NCBI RefSeq assembly: GCF_001303895.1
Contig: NZ_LJSD01000011.1
Coordinates: forward strand, 1-64,000
Length of the DNA stretch: 64,000 bases
Direction: 5' to 3'
Source of the DNA: Mesorhizobium sp. 1M-11
GTDB lineage: Bacteria; Pseudomonadota; Alphaproteobacteria; Rhizobiales; Rhizobiaceae
This document shows positions 17,981 through 25,759 of the stretch, one piece after another. Made by a program: the position numbers and the translations under genes. The notes beneath the pieces are model-generated. The model did not search any database. It was not told the DNA's origin and worked only from the letters and a program-made list of their open reading frames with translations. How positions within the stretch are numbered: the first letter of the stretch is position 1; each line of letters opens with the position of its first letter.

Positions 17981-19228
17981 ATGCCGACCAAGCCAGCCTA
18001 TCTCTCATTCGACCGGGCCAGCCGCCATGTCAGCCTCGACCCGCACGAGCCGGCGTTTGTACAGGATCCTTATGATGCCTATGCCTGGCTGCACGCCAAC
18101 AGCCCGGCCTTTTTCTGGAAGGAATTCGGCTTCTGGTGCGTAGGCGGCTACGACACGGTCAACGGCCTGCTGCGCGACCGCCGCTTCGGCCGTCAGAACC
18201 CTGCCGGCATTCCAGACAGCCGTGGCCTCGACCAGGATCGCAGCCATTTGACCGCCTTCGACACCATTGAAGCCAACTCCATGCTGGAGTTGGAGCCGCC
18301 AGTGCACACAAGGCTGCGCACGCTGGTCAACCGTGCCTTCGTCTCGCGCCAGGTGGAGCGGCTGCGGCCACGCGTGGAAGCGCTCGCGAACGAACTGATC
18401 GATCGTTTCGAGTCCGGCGAACCGGTGGACCTTTTGCCCTCCTATGCCGCGCCGCTGCCGATCACCATCATCGCCGAGATGCTCGGCGTGCCAGTGGAGA
18501 TGGGGCCGCAATTGCTCGCCTGGTCGCACCAGATGGTCGCCATGTACATGCACGGCCGCACCCGCGAGACCGAGGATACGGCCAACCGAGCGGCACGCGA
18601 ATTCGCCGATTTCTTGCGTGGCTACGTCGCCGAACGGCGCAAGCAGCCAGGCGACGATCTGCTGTCGCTGCTGATCTCTGCCCAGGAAGACGGCCAGAAA
18701 CTGACGGAAGACGAACTGATTTCCTCAACCATTCTGCTGCTCAATGCCGGCCATGAGGCAACCGTGCACCAGACCGGTAACGCCGTGCGCTCGATCCTGG
18801 TCCAGGGCGGTGATCCCCGCCGCTTCTTCACGTCGCCGGAGGCGACCGCTGCAACTGTCGAGGAATGCCTGCGCTACGACGCACCGCTGCACATGTTCAC
18901 CCGCTACGCCTATCAGGAGATCGAGGTTGTACCGGGAGTGATCATAAAGCCGAACGAGCAGATCGGCCTTTTGCTCGGCATGGCCAATCGCGACCCTGCC
19001 GCCTATGCGGGGCCCGGCGCCTTTGATCCACAGCGCGGCGACCAGAAGAATGTCTCCTTCGGTGCCGGCATCCATTTCTGCATCGGAGCGCCATTGGCCA
19101 GACTGGAACTGCAGGTCTCGTTGAAGACGCTGTTCGAGCGCCTGCCGATGCTGCGGTTCGCCGAGGAGCCACAATTTCGCGACACCTACCACTTCCACGG
19201 GTTGGAGAAACTCAGCGTTCGCACCTGA
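17981..19228 (+). CDS. Cytochrome P450
   Basis: A 415-residue soluble bacterial P450 that inserts one oxygen atom into an organic substrate. All hallmarks are present: I-helix AGHEATV (256-262, acid and Thr261 for oxygen activation), the ExxR pair Glu295-Arg298 in VEECLR, and the heme-binding loop FGAGIHFCIGAPLAR, with Cys367 as the axial ligand. No membrane anchor. Length is normal for CYP class I enzymes needing separate ferredoxin and reductase, neither of which is in the window. It follows the barstar gene by nine bases and precedes a methyltransferase by 120. Substrate unknown. Confidence 0.97.
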   Translation: MPTKPAYLSFDRASRHVSLDPHEPAFVQDPYDAYAWLHANSPAFFWKEFGFWCVGGYDTVNGLLRDRRFGRQNPAGIPDSRGLDQDRSHLTAFDTIEANSMLELEPPVHTRLRTLVNRAFVSRQVERLRPRVEALANELIDRFESGEPVDLLPSYAAPLPITIIAEMLGVPVEMGPQLLAWSHQMVAMYMHGRTRETEDTANRAAREFADFLRGYVAERRKQPGDDLLSLLISAQEDGQKLTEDELISSTILLLNAGHEATVHQTGNAVRSILVQGGDPRRFFTSPEATAATVEECLRYDAPLHMFTRYAYQEIEVVPGVIIKPNEQIGLLLGMANRDPAAYAGPGAFDPQRGDQKNVSFGAGIHFCIGAPLARLELQVSLKTLFERLPMLRFAEEPQFRDTYHFHGLEKLSVRT

Positions 19229-19348
19229 ACCCTCCTCGCATAGGCACTGTGTGAAGTTGCTCACGCCAGGGCTGCCGTTCCGTGCTATTCTGCGCTTTTA
19301 GCAGGCATTGTTTCGCATCGTACGTCTCGATGAGGGAGAGCGTGCACC

Positions 19349-20161
19349 ATGCGGCAGGACAAGTATCTGCTCGGCCGTGGTCCGGCAGAGCAAGCAAGGC
19401 TGAAGCGGCAGATCGCCAACCTGGCGCCGGATTCCGACGCGCATCTCGAACGCGTCGGCATCAAGCTAGGTGAGCGGGTGATCGATCTCGGCTGCGGCCC
19501 GGGTGGCGTGCTTCACCTCCTCGGCAAGCGGGTCGGTGTGACTGGTTCGGTACTCGGTCTCGAGCGCAGCCCGCATTTCGTCGATATGGCGCGCCGCTTC
19601 GTGGCCGATCATGCGCTCCCGCAAGTCGAAGTACGTGAGGGCAATGCCTACGACACGGGATTGGAACGCGGCTCGTTTGACGGCGCGCATATGCGACTGG
19701 TCCTGGTCAATGTGCCGGAGCCGCATCGCATCGTACGCGAGATGGTAGCGCTGGTGCGGCCGGGCGGCTGGATCGCCAGCTTCGAGGCGGATTTCGTCGC
19801 CCATTTCTGCGATCCGCCGCTACCAGCCTGGGAGCGGCTGCTGAATGCCTACATCGCTTATTCAGAAGCGCAAGGCATCGATCTGTTCATTGGTCGTCGC
19901 TCGCATCGCCTGTTCCGCGAAGCGGGCCTCACCAACATAGACGTCGATGCCGTCTACCATGTCTATCCGCCCGGACACGACCGCCGGCCAATGCTCCACG
20001 AATTCATCAACAACGTGCGCGACAAGATGATCGACCAAGGCTTCGTCGCACAGGATGACCTCGAAACAGACATGGCCGCGCTTGAGACCCATCTGGCGAA
20101 CCCCGACGTTCTGGTCACCTCGCACACTTTCTTCAGGCTGTCCGGCCGAGTGCCGGGATAG
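19349..20161 (+). CDS. Class I SAM-dependent methyltransferase
   Basis: A 270-residue methyltransferase. SAM-binding motif I is VIDLGCGPGGVLHLL (about residues 44-58), the acidic residue ending strand two is LGLERS, and motif III sits in the LVRPGG loop. The domain resembles the UbiE/Menaquinone C-methyltransferase group, but nothing nearby shows which substrate is methylated. It follows the P450 on the same strand, so an oxidation-then-methylation pair is possible (inference). The stop lies nine bases from the convergent cupin stop. Confidence 0.9.
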   Translation: MRQDKYLLGRGPAEQARLKRQIANLAPDSDAHLERVGIKLGERVIDLGCGPGGVLHLLGKRVGVTGSVLGLERSPHFVDMARRFVADHALPQVEVREGNAYDTGLERGSFDGAHMRLVLVNVPEPHRIVREMVALVRPGGWIASFEADFVAHFCDPPLPAWERLLNAYIAYSEAQGIDLFIGRRSHRLFREAGLTNIDVDAVYHVYPPGHDRRPMLHEFINNVRDKMIDQGFVAQDDLETDMAALETHLANPDVLVTSHTFFRLSGRVPG

Positions 20162-20170
20162 GTGATGGCG

Positions 20171-20521
20171 TCAGAGCTTGATGACGTATTCCTTGCGAGT
20201 CGTTTCAAGCACTTCCCAGCTTCCCTTGAAGCCGGGCCTGAGCACGAAACTGTCGCCGGCACGCACCGTGCGCGCCTCACCGCCCTCTTCCATGATCACG
20301 GAGACGCCAGCAAGGATGTGGCAGAACTCCCATTCGTCATAGGCGATGCGCCATTTGCCTGGCGTCGATTCCCAGATGCCCGCGTAGAGGATGCCGTCGC
20401 GTTCCTCGGCGTTCCAGGTGCGGAATTTCGGATCGCCCGAAACCAGACGATCCGGTGCCGGCGCGCCATGCTCCGGCTCCATGCCATCAAGGGAAACGGT
20501 GAGGAATTTCGGCTCGCTCAT
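20171..20521 (-). CDS. Cupin-fold protein (DUF861 type)
   Basis: A 116-residue single-domain cupin. The two half-barrel motifs are degenerate: the first half is around ISESTPGKWRI...EFCHILAG and the second around RAGDSFVLRPGFKGSWEVLE. Only one clear metal-type ligand (His in CHILAG) remains, as in the DUF861/ureidoglycolate-related group. Start at 20521 was chosen (MSEPKFLTV); a longer frame to 20599 runs through the metY terminator. Its Shine-Dalgarno GGAG lies seven bases before the ATG, inside the 3' arm of that terminator hairpin. It is directly downstream of metY on the same strand. Reaction unknown. Confidence 0.88.
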   Translation of the reverse strand: MSEPKFLTVSLDGMEPEHGAPAPDRLVSGDPKFRTWNAEERDGILYAGIWESTPGKWRIAYDEWEFCHILAGVSVIMEEGGEARTVRAGDSFVLRPGFKGSWEVLETTRKEYVIKL

Positions 20522-20524
20522 GAA

Positions 20525-20550
20525 AAGGCTCCGGTCTGATCCGGAGCCTT
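20525..20550 (-). terminator. metY terminator overlapping the cupin ribosome binding site
   Basis: On the minus strand AAGGCTCCGG-ATCAGA-CCGGAGCCTT is followed by TT and the cupin start. The perfect 10-bp stem and T-run make a canonical terminator 15 bases after the metY stop. The 3' arm supplies the GGAG of the cupin gene, so a read-through transcript would have that site paired. Confidence 0.8.
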
Positions 20551-20564
20551 CTGTGCCATGCCGA

Positions 20565-21848
20565 TCAGATTTTGGCGAGCGCCTGTTCGAGATCCGCAAC
20601 GATATCGTTGACGTCCTCGATGCCGACCGAGAGACGCACGGTGTCCGGCCCCGCCCCAGCCGCCACCTTCTGTTCGTCGGAAAGCTGGCGATGCGTCGTC
20701 GAAGCCGGATGGATGACCAGCGACTTGGTATCGCCGATGTTGGCGAGATGCGAAAACAGCTCCAGCGCCTCGACGAATTTCACGCCGGCGTCATAGCCGC
20801 CCTTGAGACCGAAGGTGAAAGCCGCTCCCGCGCCCAGCGGCGAGTACTTCTTGTGCAATGCATTGTTCTTGTCGGTCGGCAGGCCGGGATAGGACACCCA
20901 CGACACTTTCGGATGGTTCGCGAGCCAAGCAGCCACGGTCGCAGCATTGTCGCAGTGGCGCTGCATGCGCAGCGGCAGCGTCTCCAGACCGGTCAGGATC
21001 AGAAAGGCATTGAAAGGCGAGATCGCCGGACCGAAATCACGCAGGCCGAGCACCCGGGTTGCAATGGCAAAGGCGAAGTTGCCAAAGGTCTCGTGCAGCA
21101 CCATGCCGCCATATTCGGGGCGAGGCTCGGACAGCATCGGATATTTGCCGGATTTCGACCAGTCGAAGGTGCCGCCATCGACGATGACGCCGCCGATGGA
21201 GTTGCCGTGACCGCCGATGAACTTGGTCAATGAGTGTACGACGATGTCCGCGCCATGCTCGATCGGGCGCACCAGATAGGGTGTGGCCAGCGTGTTGTCG
21301 ACGACGAGCGGAATACCGTGCTTGCGGGCAATATCGCCCAGCTTTTCGATGTCGACGAATTCACCGTTCGGATTCGCCAGGCTCTCGGCGAAGATGAACT
21401 TGGTGTTTTCGTCGATCTGCTTCTCGAAGGTCGAGATATCGTTGGTGTCGCCCCAGCGTACCTCCCAGCCGAAGTTCTTGAAAGCATGGCCGAACTGATT
21501 GATCGAGCCGCCGTAGAGCCGGCGTGCGGCGACGAAGTTTTCGCCGGATTTCAGCAGCGTGTGCGCGACGAGAAGCTGCGCGGCATGGCCCGACGCCACG
21601 GCCAGCGCGGCCGTACCGCCCTCAAGTGCAGCGACGCGCTCTTCCAGCACCGCCTGGGTAGGGTTCATGATACGGGTGTAGATGTTGCCGAACGCCTTCA
21701 GGCCGAACAGCGAGGCAGCATGGTCGGCATCGTCGAAGACGTAGGACGTGGTTTGATAGATCGGCGTAGCGCGAGCGCCCGTGGCCGGATCGGGTTTGGC
21801 GCCGGCGTGAACCGCGAGCGTGTTGAAACCGGGTGCGCGCTGGCTCAT
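20565..21848 (-). CDS. metY: O-acetylhomoserine sulfhydrylase (aminocarboxypropyltransferase)
   Basis: A 427-residue PLP enzyme of the Cys/Met-metabolism family that makes homocysteine (or methionine) from O-acetylhomoserine and sulfide. PLP lysine is K209 in VVHSLTKFIGGHG. Upstream landmarks are YTRIMNPT (54-63) and the VVDNTLATPYL aspartate (182-192). Length and the extra loops fit the O-acetylhomoserine type rather than shorter cystathionine lyases. Start at 21848 was chosen: an AGGAGG Shine-Dalgarno lies just before it, and the longer frame to 21953 adds non-family residues. I looked for a SAM-II riboswitch upstream (21849-21990), which often controls such genes in alphaproteobacteria, and did not see one. 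Confidence 0.95.
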   Translation of the reverse strand: MSQRAPGFNTLAVHAGAKPDPATGARATPIYQTTSYVFDDADHAASLFGLKAFGNIYTRIMNPTQAVLEERVAALEGGTAALAVASGHAAQLLVAHTLLKSGENFVAARRLYGGSINQFGHAFKNFGWEVRWGDTNDISTFEKQIDENTKFIFAESLANPNGEFVDIEKLGDIARKHGIPLVVDNTLATPYLVRPIEHGADIVVHSLTKFIGGHGNSIGGVIVDGGTFDWSKSGKYPMLSEPRPEYGGMVLHETFGNFAFAIATRVLGLRDFGPAISPFNAFLILTGLETLPLRMQRHCDNAATVAAWLANHPKVSWVSYPGLPTDKNNALHKKYSPLGAGAAFTFGLKGGYDAGVKFVEALELFSHLANIGDTKSLVIHPASTTHRQLSDEQKVAAGAGPDTVRLSVGIEDVNDIVADLEQALAKI

Positions 21849-21992
21849 CGAAAACCTCCTCAAATCGTCCAAAAATCGCCGGGCATTCTTGGGCGAGCCG
21901 CGCGTCGAATGCAAAGAAGATTTTGCCTGCCGGGCGCAATTTTTCAAACCCACAGCCAGAGTTTCGGCAAAAACGTGGAAAATTGTTGCTCG

Positions 21993-22514
21993 CTACTTCT
22001 GGCGAACCCCAAAACTCTGGAAACCTTGGCGCATGATGGGTTTTTTGGAGGAAAGCACGCCGGAATTGACGCCGTTCCAGCCGATCTCACCGGAGAGACG
22101 GCCATATTCGATCTTGGGGCAGCGGTTCATCACCACCTTGATACCCGCGGCCTCCGCCTTCGCTGCCGCGTCGTCATGGCGCACGCCGAGCTGCATCCAG
22201 ATCACCTTGGGCAACGGATCGAGCGCCAAAGCCTCGTCGACGATGCCCGGCACAGCGGCCGGCGCGCGGAAGATGTCGACCATATCGATCGGCTCAGGAA
22301 TGTCGGCCAGCCTGGCATAGGTCATGCGGCCGAGAATTTCCTTGCCGGCCTGGCCCGGATTGATCGGAAACACCGAAAAGCCTTTGGCAAGCATGTATTT
22401 AAGCACGAACCAGCTCGGCCGGACGTCATTGGCGGAGGCACCAACGATGGCGATGGTCTTCACTGAATTCAGGATGCCGGCGATATAGGCATTGTCGTAG
22501 GCGTCGTGGTTCAT
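21993..22514 (-). CDS. CoA-binding domain protein (YccU-like)
   Basis: A 173-residue Rossmann-fold protein of the succinyl-CoA synthetase CoA-binding superfamily. VKTIAIVGASANDVRPSW (about 20-37) is the dinucleotide/CoA loop. Later come VFPINPGQAG, VDIFRAP, and NRCPKIEY, whose cysteine is typical. The biochemical role of the stand-alone family is not established. Start ATG at 22514 overlaps the stop of the upstream GNAT gene by four bases (ATGA), so the two are translationally coupled. A longer frame to 22652 would lie inside that gene and was rejected. Confidence 0.93.
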   Translation of the reverse strand: MNHDAYDNAYIAGILNSVKTIAIVGASANDVRPSWFVLKYMLAKGFSVFPINPGQAGKEILGRMTYARLADIPEPIDMVDIFRAPAAVPGIVDEALALDPLPKVIWMQLGVRHDDAAAKAEAAGIKVVMNRCPKIEYGRLSGEIGWNGVNSGVLSSKKPIMRQGFQSFGVRQK

Positions 22515-23275
22515 GCGGCATCCGGTGCGAAACGATAATGATAGCTGTAGAGCTCGGTGTTGAAGCCCAAAGCCCGGTAAACAGCAAGGGCTGGATGGTT
22601 GTCGGCCACAACCTGCAGGCAGGCCTTGTCGGCGCCTGCATCGCGCGCCCAATTCATCAGCGCTCCGACCGTGCGTCTGGCCAGCCCCTTGCCACGATGA
22701 TCCGGATGGGTAGCGACGGATTCCACCACCAGCATGCCGTGGCAGAGCACACCATAGGCGATCGAGGCTGTACGCCCGCCAGCGCGTAAGGAGGCAAAGG
22801 CCTTGGGCATGCCGATCGCGGCCACCATGTCTCGGAAGATCAACGGATCCTTCGCCAGACGGTCGCGCAGGTCGAACCAGTTCTCGGTTGGTTCGGTCGT
22901 CACGACAGTGCCTTCGGAATAAAGGGGCGGTCGGGCCGCCAACAAAGCCAGCAACGTCAGCGTATTTGCCTGTGTGGTGTAGCCGCGCCGGTCAAGTTCG
23001 GCCGAAATCTCGCGTGTGAAATCGGTGAGACGGAAGACCGGCACCTGGCGGAAATCGCGATAGAACGTTTCGATCCTGTCGATGAGAGCTGCATTGCAAT
23101 GGCGCTCTCCTGCCAGCGGATTGGCAGAATTGGTCCGGCGGATGCCACCGCCGGACCGGCGCAGCAACCAGCCGTCGGCGACTTGTTCCACCGCCGCGGG
23201 CCAAGCCTGACGACAGGCCTCCTCGACGTGCCAGACGGTGTTGGGCTGTATGTCGAGAACGAGGCCCTGGCTCAT
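22511..23275 (-). CDS. GNAT-family N-acetyltransferase
   Basis: A 254-residue protein with a C-terminal GNAT domain. Motif A is VESVATHPDHRGKGLARRT (about 193-211), containing the Q/R-x-x-G-x-G/A acetyl-CoA loop as HRGKGLA. Motif B is around DNHPALAVYRALGFN. The N-terminal half (1-120) is a second, more divergent GNAT-like segment or acceptor domain (WHVEEACRQAWPA...GWLLRRSGG). It forms an ATGA-overlapping pair with the CoA-binding gene. Acceptor unknown. Confidence 0.9.
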   Translation of the reverse strand: MSQGLVLDIQPNTVWHVEEACRQAWPAAVEQVADGWLLRRSGGGIRRTNSANPLAGERHCNAALIDRIETFYRDFRQVPVFRLTDFTREISAELDRRGYTTQANTLTLLALLAARPPLYSEGTVVTTEPTENWFDLRDRLAKDPLIFRDMVAAIGMPKAFASLRAGGRTASIAYGVLCHGMLVVESVATHPDHRGKGLARRTVGALMNWARDAGADKACLQVVADNHPALAVYRALGFNTELYSYHYRFAPDAA

Positions 23276-23327
23276 ACGCTAAAAATGCCCGGAGTTTCGA
23301 TGTAAGCGACATGGCCAAATGGCCGCA

Positions 23328-24146
23328 TCACTCGCCTTTCCATTCCGGCTGCCGCTTGCCGATGAAGGCGCCGATGCCTTCCTCGGCGTCGCGCGCCAGC
23401 ATGTTCTCCACCATCACACGCCCAGCGTAGTCATAGGCATCAGAAAGCCCCATTTCAGCCTGCGCGTAGAAGGCCTCCTTACCGGTTCGGATCGTCAAAG
23501 GCGATTTGGAAGCAATGGTTTGCGCGTATTTGGTCACGACCTGATTCAGGTATTCGCGCGGCACGATGCGGTTGATCAGGCCGAATTCCTTGGCAGTCGC
23601 GGCATCGATGGTCTCGCCGGTCAAAAGCATTTCCATGGCCTGCTTGCGCGAGACATTGCGCGACAGCGCCACCATCGGTGTCGAGCAGAACAGGCCGATG
23701 TTGACGCCCGGCGTGCAGAATGTCGCCTCGTGCGAAGCGATCGCCAGGTCACAGCTAGCGACAAGTTGCAGGCCCGCGGCTGTCGCGAGCCCGTCAACCA
23801 CCGCGATCACGGGCTTGGGATGCCGTACAATGGCCTGCATAAGAGCGGAGCACGCGGCGAAGGTCTTTTCGAAAAAGGCCCTGCCCCGGTCGCCCTCATT
23901 GCGATGCGCGGTGAGTTCCTTGAGGTCGTGTCCGGCGCAGAACACCTTGCCAGATGCGGCAAGCACTATGACGCGCACTGAGCGGTCTTCGCGCAGCCGG
24001 TCGAATTCAGCCTGCAAGGCTGCCATGACCGCCAGCGACAGGGCATTGGCAGGCGGGCTGGCGAGCGTGATGCGGGCAATGCCGTTGGCCTGTTCGGCCA
24101 GCACCGGTCCGACGGGTTCGGTCTTGATGGCGAGGATTTCGGCCAC
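23328..24146 (-). CDS. Crotonase-fold protein, ECHDC3 type, lacking both catalytic glutamates
   Basis: A 272-residue member of the enoyl-CoA hydratase/isomerase superfamily. The oxyanion-hole segments are clear: GKVFCAGHDLKE and DGLATAAGLQLVASCDLAIA. In classical hydratases the latter reads GGGCEL, with the first catalytic Glu; here that position is Gln (GLQL). The second Glu (GQPE) is Gly here (CTPGVNIGLF). The pattern CTPGVNIGLFCSTP is that of the ECHDC3 group. It should still bind an acyl-CoA but not hydrate it by the usual mechanism, so annotation as a plain hydratase would mislead. It stands between the GNAT gene (same strand) and a divergent thioesterase. Confidence 0.88.
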   Translation of the reverse strand: MAEILAIKTEPVGPVLAEQANGIARITLASPPANALSLAVMAALQAEFDRLREDRSVRVIVLAASGKVFCAGHDLKELTAHRNEGDRGRAFFEKTFAACSALMQAIVRHPKPVIAVVDGLATAAGLQLVASCDLAIASHEATFCTPGVNIGLFCSTPMVALSRNVSRKQAMEMLLTGETIDAATAKEFGLINRIVPREYLNQVVTKYAQTIASKSPLTIRTGKEAFYAQAEMGLSDAYDYAGRVMVENMLARDAEEGIGAFIGKRQPEWKGE

Positions 24147-24317
24147 GTTTTGATCTCCGCTGCCCGACGATCCAGCCGTCGGGTTCGTTCTCTATGGAAC
24201 AAAAGAACTAGCACGCTGCCGATTGAAGGAAAGGCTACGAGCATGCTTTCTGACCTACGGGACCATAACAGGCGCAAGGCGAAAGCCGAAGCACCACGAC
24301 AGCGAACGGACCATGCC

Positions 24318-24764
24318 ATGCCGATGCAGGACGATCTCGAGCCGGTGCTGACAGCCGACGAAGCCAACGTACTGTTGAGATCCGTCTACCCACAGCTCAA
24401 CAACGATTATCTGGCCTATGAAGCCATCGACATTTTTCCCGGTGGCTGCATAGTTCGCCTCAATGCGGACGAGAGGCACCTACGCCCCGGCGGTACGATA
24501 TCCGGCCCTTGCCTGTTCACGCTGGCCGACATCGGCGGCTATGTGTGCGTGCTTTCTCATGCCGGACCGGATGCGCTATCCGTCACCACCAATCTCAACA
24601 TCAATTTCATGCGCAAGGCCGAAGCAGGCCCAATTCTCGGCCACTGCCGCATTTTGAAACTGGGCAAAAGCCTGATGGTCTACGACATCGATATCATCGC
24701 CGGCGCGACGGGCCACACCGTCGCGCAGGCAACCGGCACTTATTCGATCCCGCCCAGGCGCTGA
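24318..24764 (+). CDS. PaaI-type hotdog-fold thioesterase
   Basis: A hotdog domain of about 148 residues expected to hydrolyse acyl-CoA thioesters. HLRPGGTISGPCLFTLADIG carries the HGG/D-type active-site pattern, with Asp in the central helix (LADIGGY). SVTTNLNINFMRKAEAGP and HTVAQATGTYSI are the later strands. Possible starts are 24318 (chosen), 24324 and 24243; the domain begins soon after 24318 and upstream residues are low-complexity basic. It is divergent from the ECHDC3-type gene and convergent with the ECF sigma gene, six bases from its stop. Pairing with a CoA-binding crotonase suggests shared acyl-CoA metabolism (inference). Confidence 0.87.
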   Translation: MPMQDDLEPVLTADEANVLLRSVYPQLNNDYLAYEAIDIFPGGCIVRLNADERHLRPGGTISGPCLFTLADIGGYVCVLSHAGPDALSVTTNLNINFMRKAEAGPILGHCRILKLGKSLMVYDIDIIAGATGHTVAQATGTYSIPPRR

Positions 24765-24770
24765 TCGCGG

Positions 24771-25646
24771 TCAGTCGAGAACCGCCACTTTCAAATCGGC
24801 GAGGCTTTCGCGATCTGCCACGGCTTCGATGCCAATGATACGATCGCCCTTCAGCGTCACACGCAGAACCAGCAGCGTCTTGCCGCCAGCTTCCACCAGG
24901 ACACCGAGGGCGCCGTCGAGCGTAGCCGGTTTCGCGCCGTGCGCACGGCCCTTGAAGTGGCCTGCAACCGCCTCCGGCCCACGCAGTTCTGCCTCCGAAC
25001 CCAGCCGCATCGCCGCTTCATCGGCCCGGAACACGACGTCGGGATCGAGGATGGAAAGCAGCGCTTCGAAATTGCCATCGCGCGAAGCCGCAATGAAGGC
25101 TTCGACCACCCTACGCTGGCGGGCCCGATCTGCCTCCGGAGAGACAGGGGTACCCTGCACACGCTGGCGTGCACGGCTCGCAAGCTTGCGCGTTGCATCG
25201 GTCGTGCGTCCGACGATTGGCGCAATGTCGTCGAAGGGCAGATCGAACATGTCGTGCAACACGAACGCGACCCGCTCGGCAGGGCCAAGTGTCTCCAGGA
25301 CGACCAACATCGCCAGTCCGACGGAATCTGCCATGGCGATCTGATATTCCGGATCATAGGAGACGGTTTCGGCGTCGGACGGCAGGCCGGGCTCGACATC
25401 CCCCATAGGTTCTTCACGACGCAATTTGCGCGAGCGCAGCATGTCCAGGCAGATACGCGCCACCACCGTTCTCAGCCAACCGCCGAGGTTCTCGACATCA
25501 CCAACGTCGGTCCGGTTCAGTCGCAGCCATGCTTCCTGAACGGCGTCCTCGGCCTCCGATCGGGAACCGAGCATGCGGAAGGCGACGGCGCTCAGGTGAC
25601 CGCGGTTCGCCTCGAACTGGCCTGCCAGAATCTTTTTTTCGTCCAT
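24771..25646 (-). CDS. ECF sigma factor with C-terminal SnoaL-like domain (ECF41/SigJ-like)
   Basis: A 291-residue alternative sigma factor. Region 2 spans about 10-75 (AFRMLGSRSEAEDAVQEAWL, then GWLRTVVARICLDMLRSRK) and region 4 about 110-165 (LGPAERVAFVLHDMFDLPFD, with a DATRKLASRARQ recognition helix). Residues 170-290 form a SnoaL/NTF2-like domain instead of a partner anti-sigma. In the ECF41 group such a fused domain controls activity (known). The WLPEP-type linker motif I associate with ECF41 is not visible here, so it may be a sister group. It is divergent from a carboxymuconolactone-decarboxylase-type gene. Its own putative promoter lies at 25683-25709. Confidence 0.9.
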   Translation of the reverse strand: MDEKKILAGQFEANRGHLSAVAFRMLGSRSEAEDAVQEAWLRLNRTDVGDVENLGGWLRTVVARICLDMLRSRKLRREEPMGDVEPGLPSDAETVSYDPEYQIAMADSVGLAMLVVLETLGPAERVAFVLHDMFDLPFDDIAPIVGRTTDATRKLASRARQRVQGTPVSPEADRARQRRVVEAFIAASRDGNFEALLSILDPDVVFRADEAAMRLGSEAELRGPEAVAGHFKGRAHGAKPATLDGALGVLVEAGGKTLLVLRVTLKGDRIIGIEAVADRESLADLKVAVLD

Positions 25647-25647
25647 C

Positions 25648-25674
25648 GGTCACATTCCCTGTCTGCCGTGCGTC
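25648..25674 (+). promoter_or_regulatory. Putative ECF promoter for the carboxymuconolactone-decarboxylase-type gene
   Basis: Plus strand: GGTCACA (25648-25654), 16 bases, CGTC (25671-25674). This is one base off the ECF41 consensus as I recall it (TGTCACA and CGTC). Predicted start is near 25680, about 80 bases before the gene. The -35 begins two bases from the sigma gene's start codon. Confidence 0.7.
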
Positions 25675-25682
25675 AAGCCGAT

Positions 25683-25709
25683 GACGAACGAAATCCGGCC
25701 GATGTGACC
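25683..25709 (-). promoter_or_regulatory. Putative ECF promoter for autoregulation of the sigma gene
   Basis: Minus strand: GGTCACA (25709-25703), 16 bases, CGTC (25686-25683). The two boxes and the spacer length match the opposing promoter at 25648-25674 exactly. Predicted start is near 25676, about 30 bases before the sigma ATG. The two -10 boxes are only eight bases apart, so the two initiation complexes would interfere. Confidence 0.7.
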
Positions 25710-25759
25710 AACAGGCGCCGGAATCGTCGTGAACCCGATCTAACACGGAGATGAAAGCC

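Noticed and set aside
17642-19228. Barnase/barstar toxin-antitoxin pair
   Set aside because: Only the barstar half is present; the neighbour is a P450, not an RNase.
21849-21990. Possible SAM-II riboswitch upstream of metY
   Set aside because: I could not find the conserved pseudoknot core; only a normal AGGAGG ribosome site is visible.
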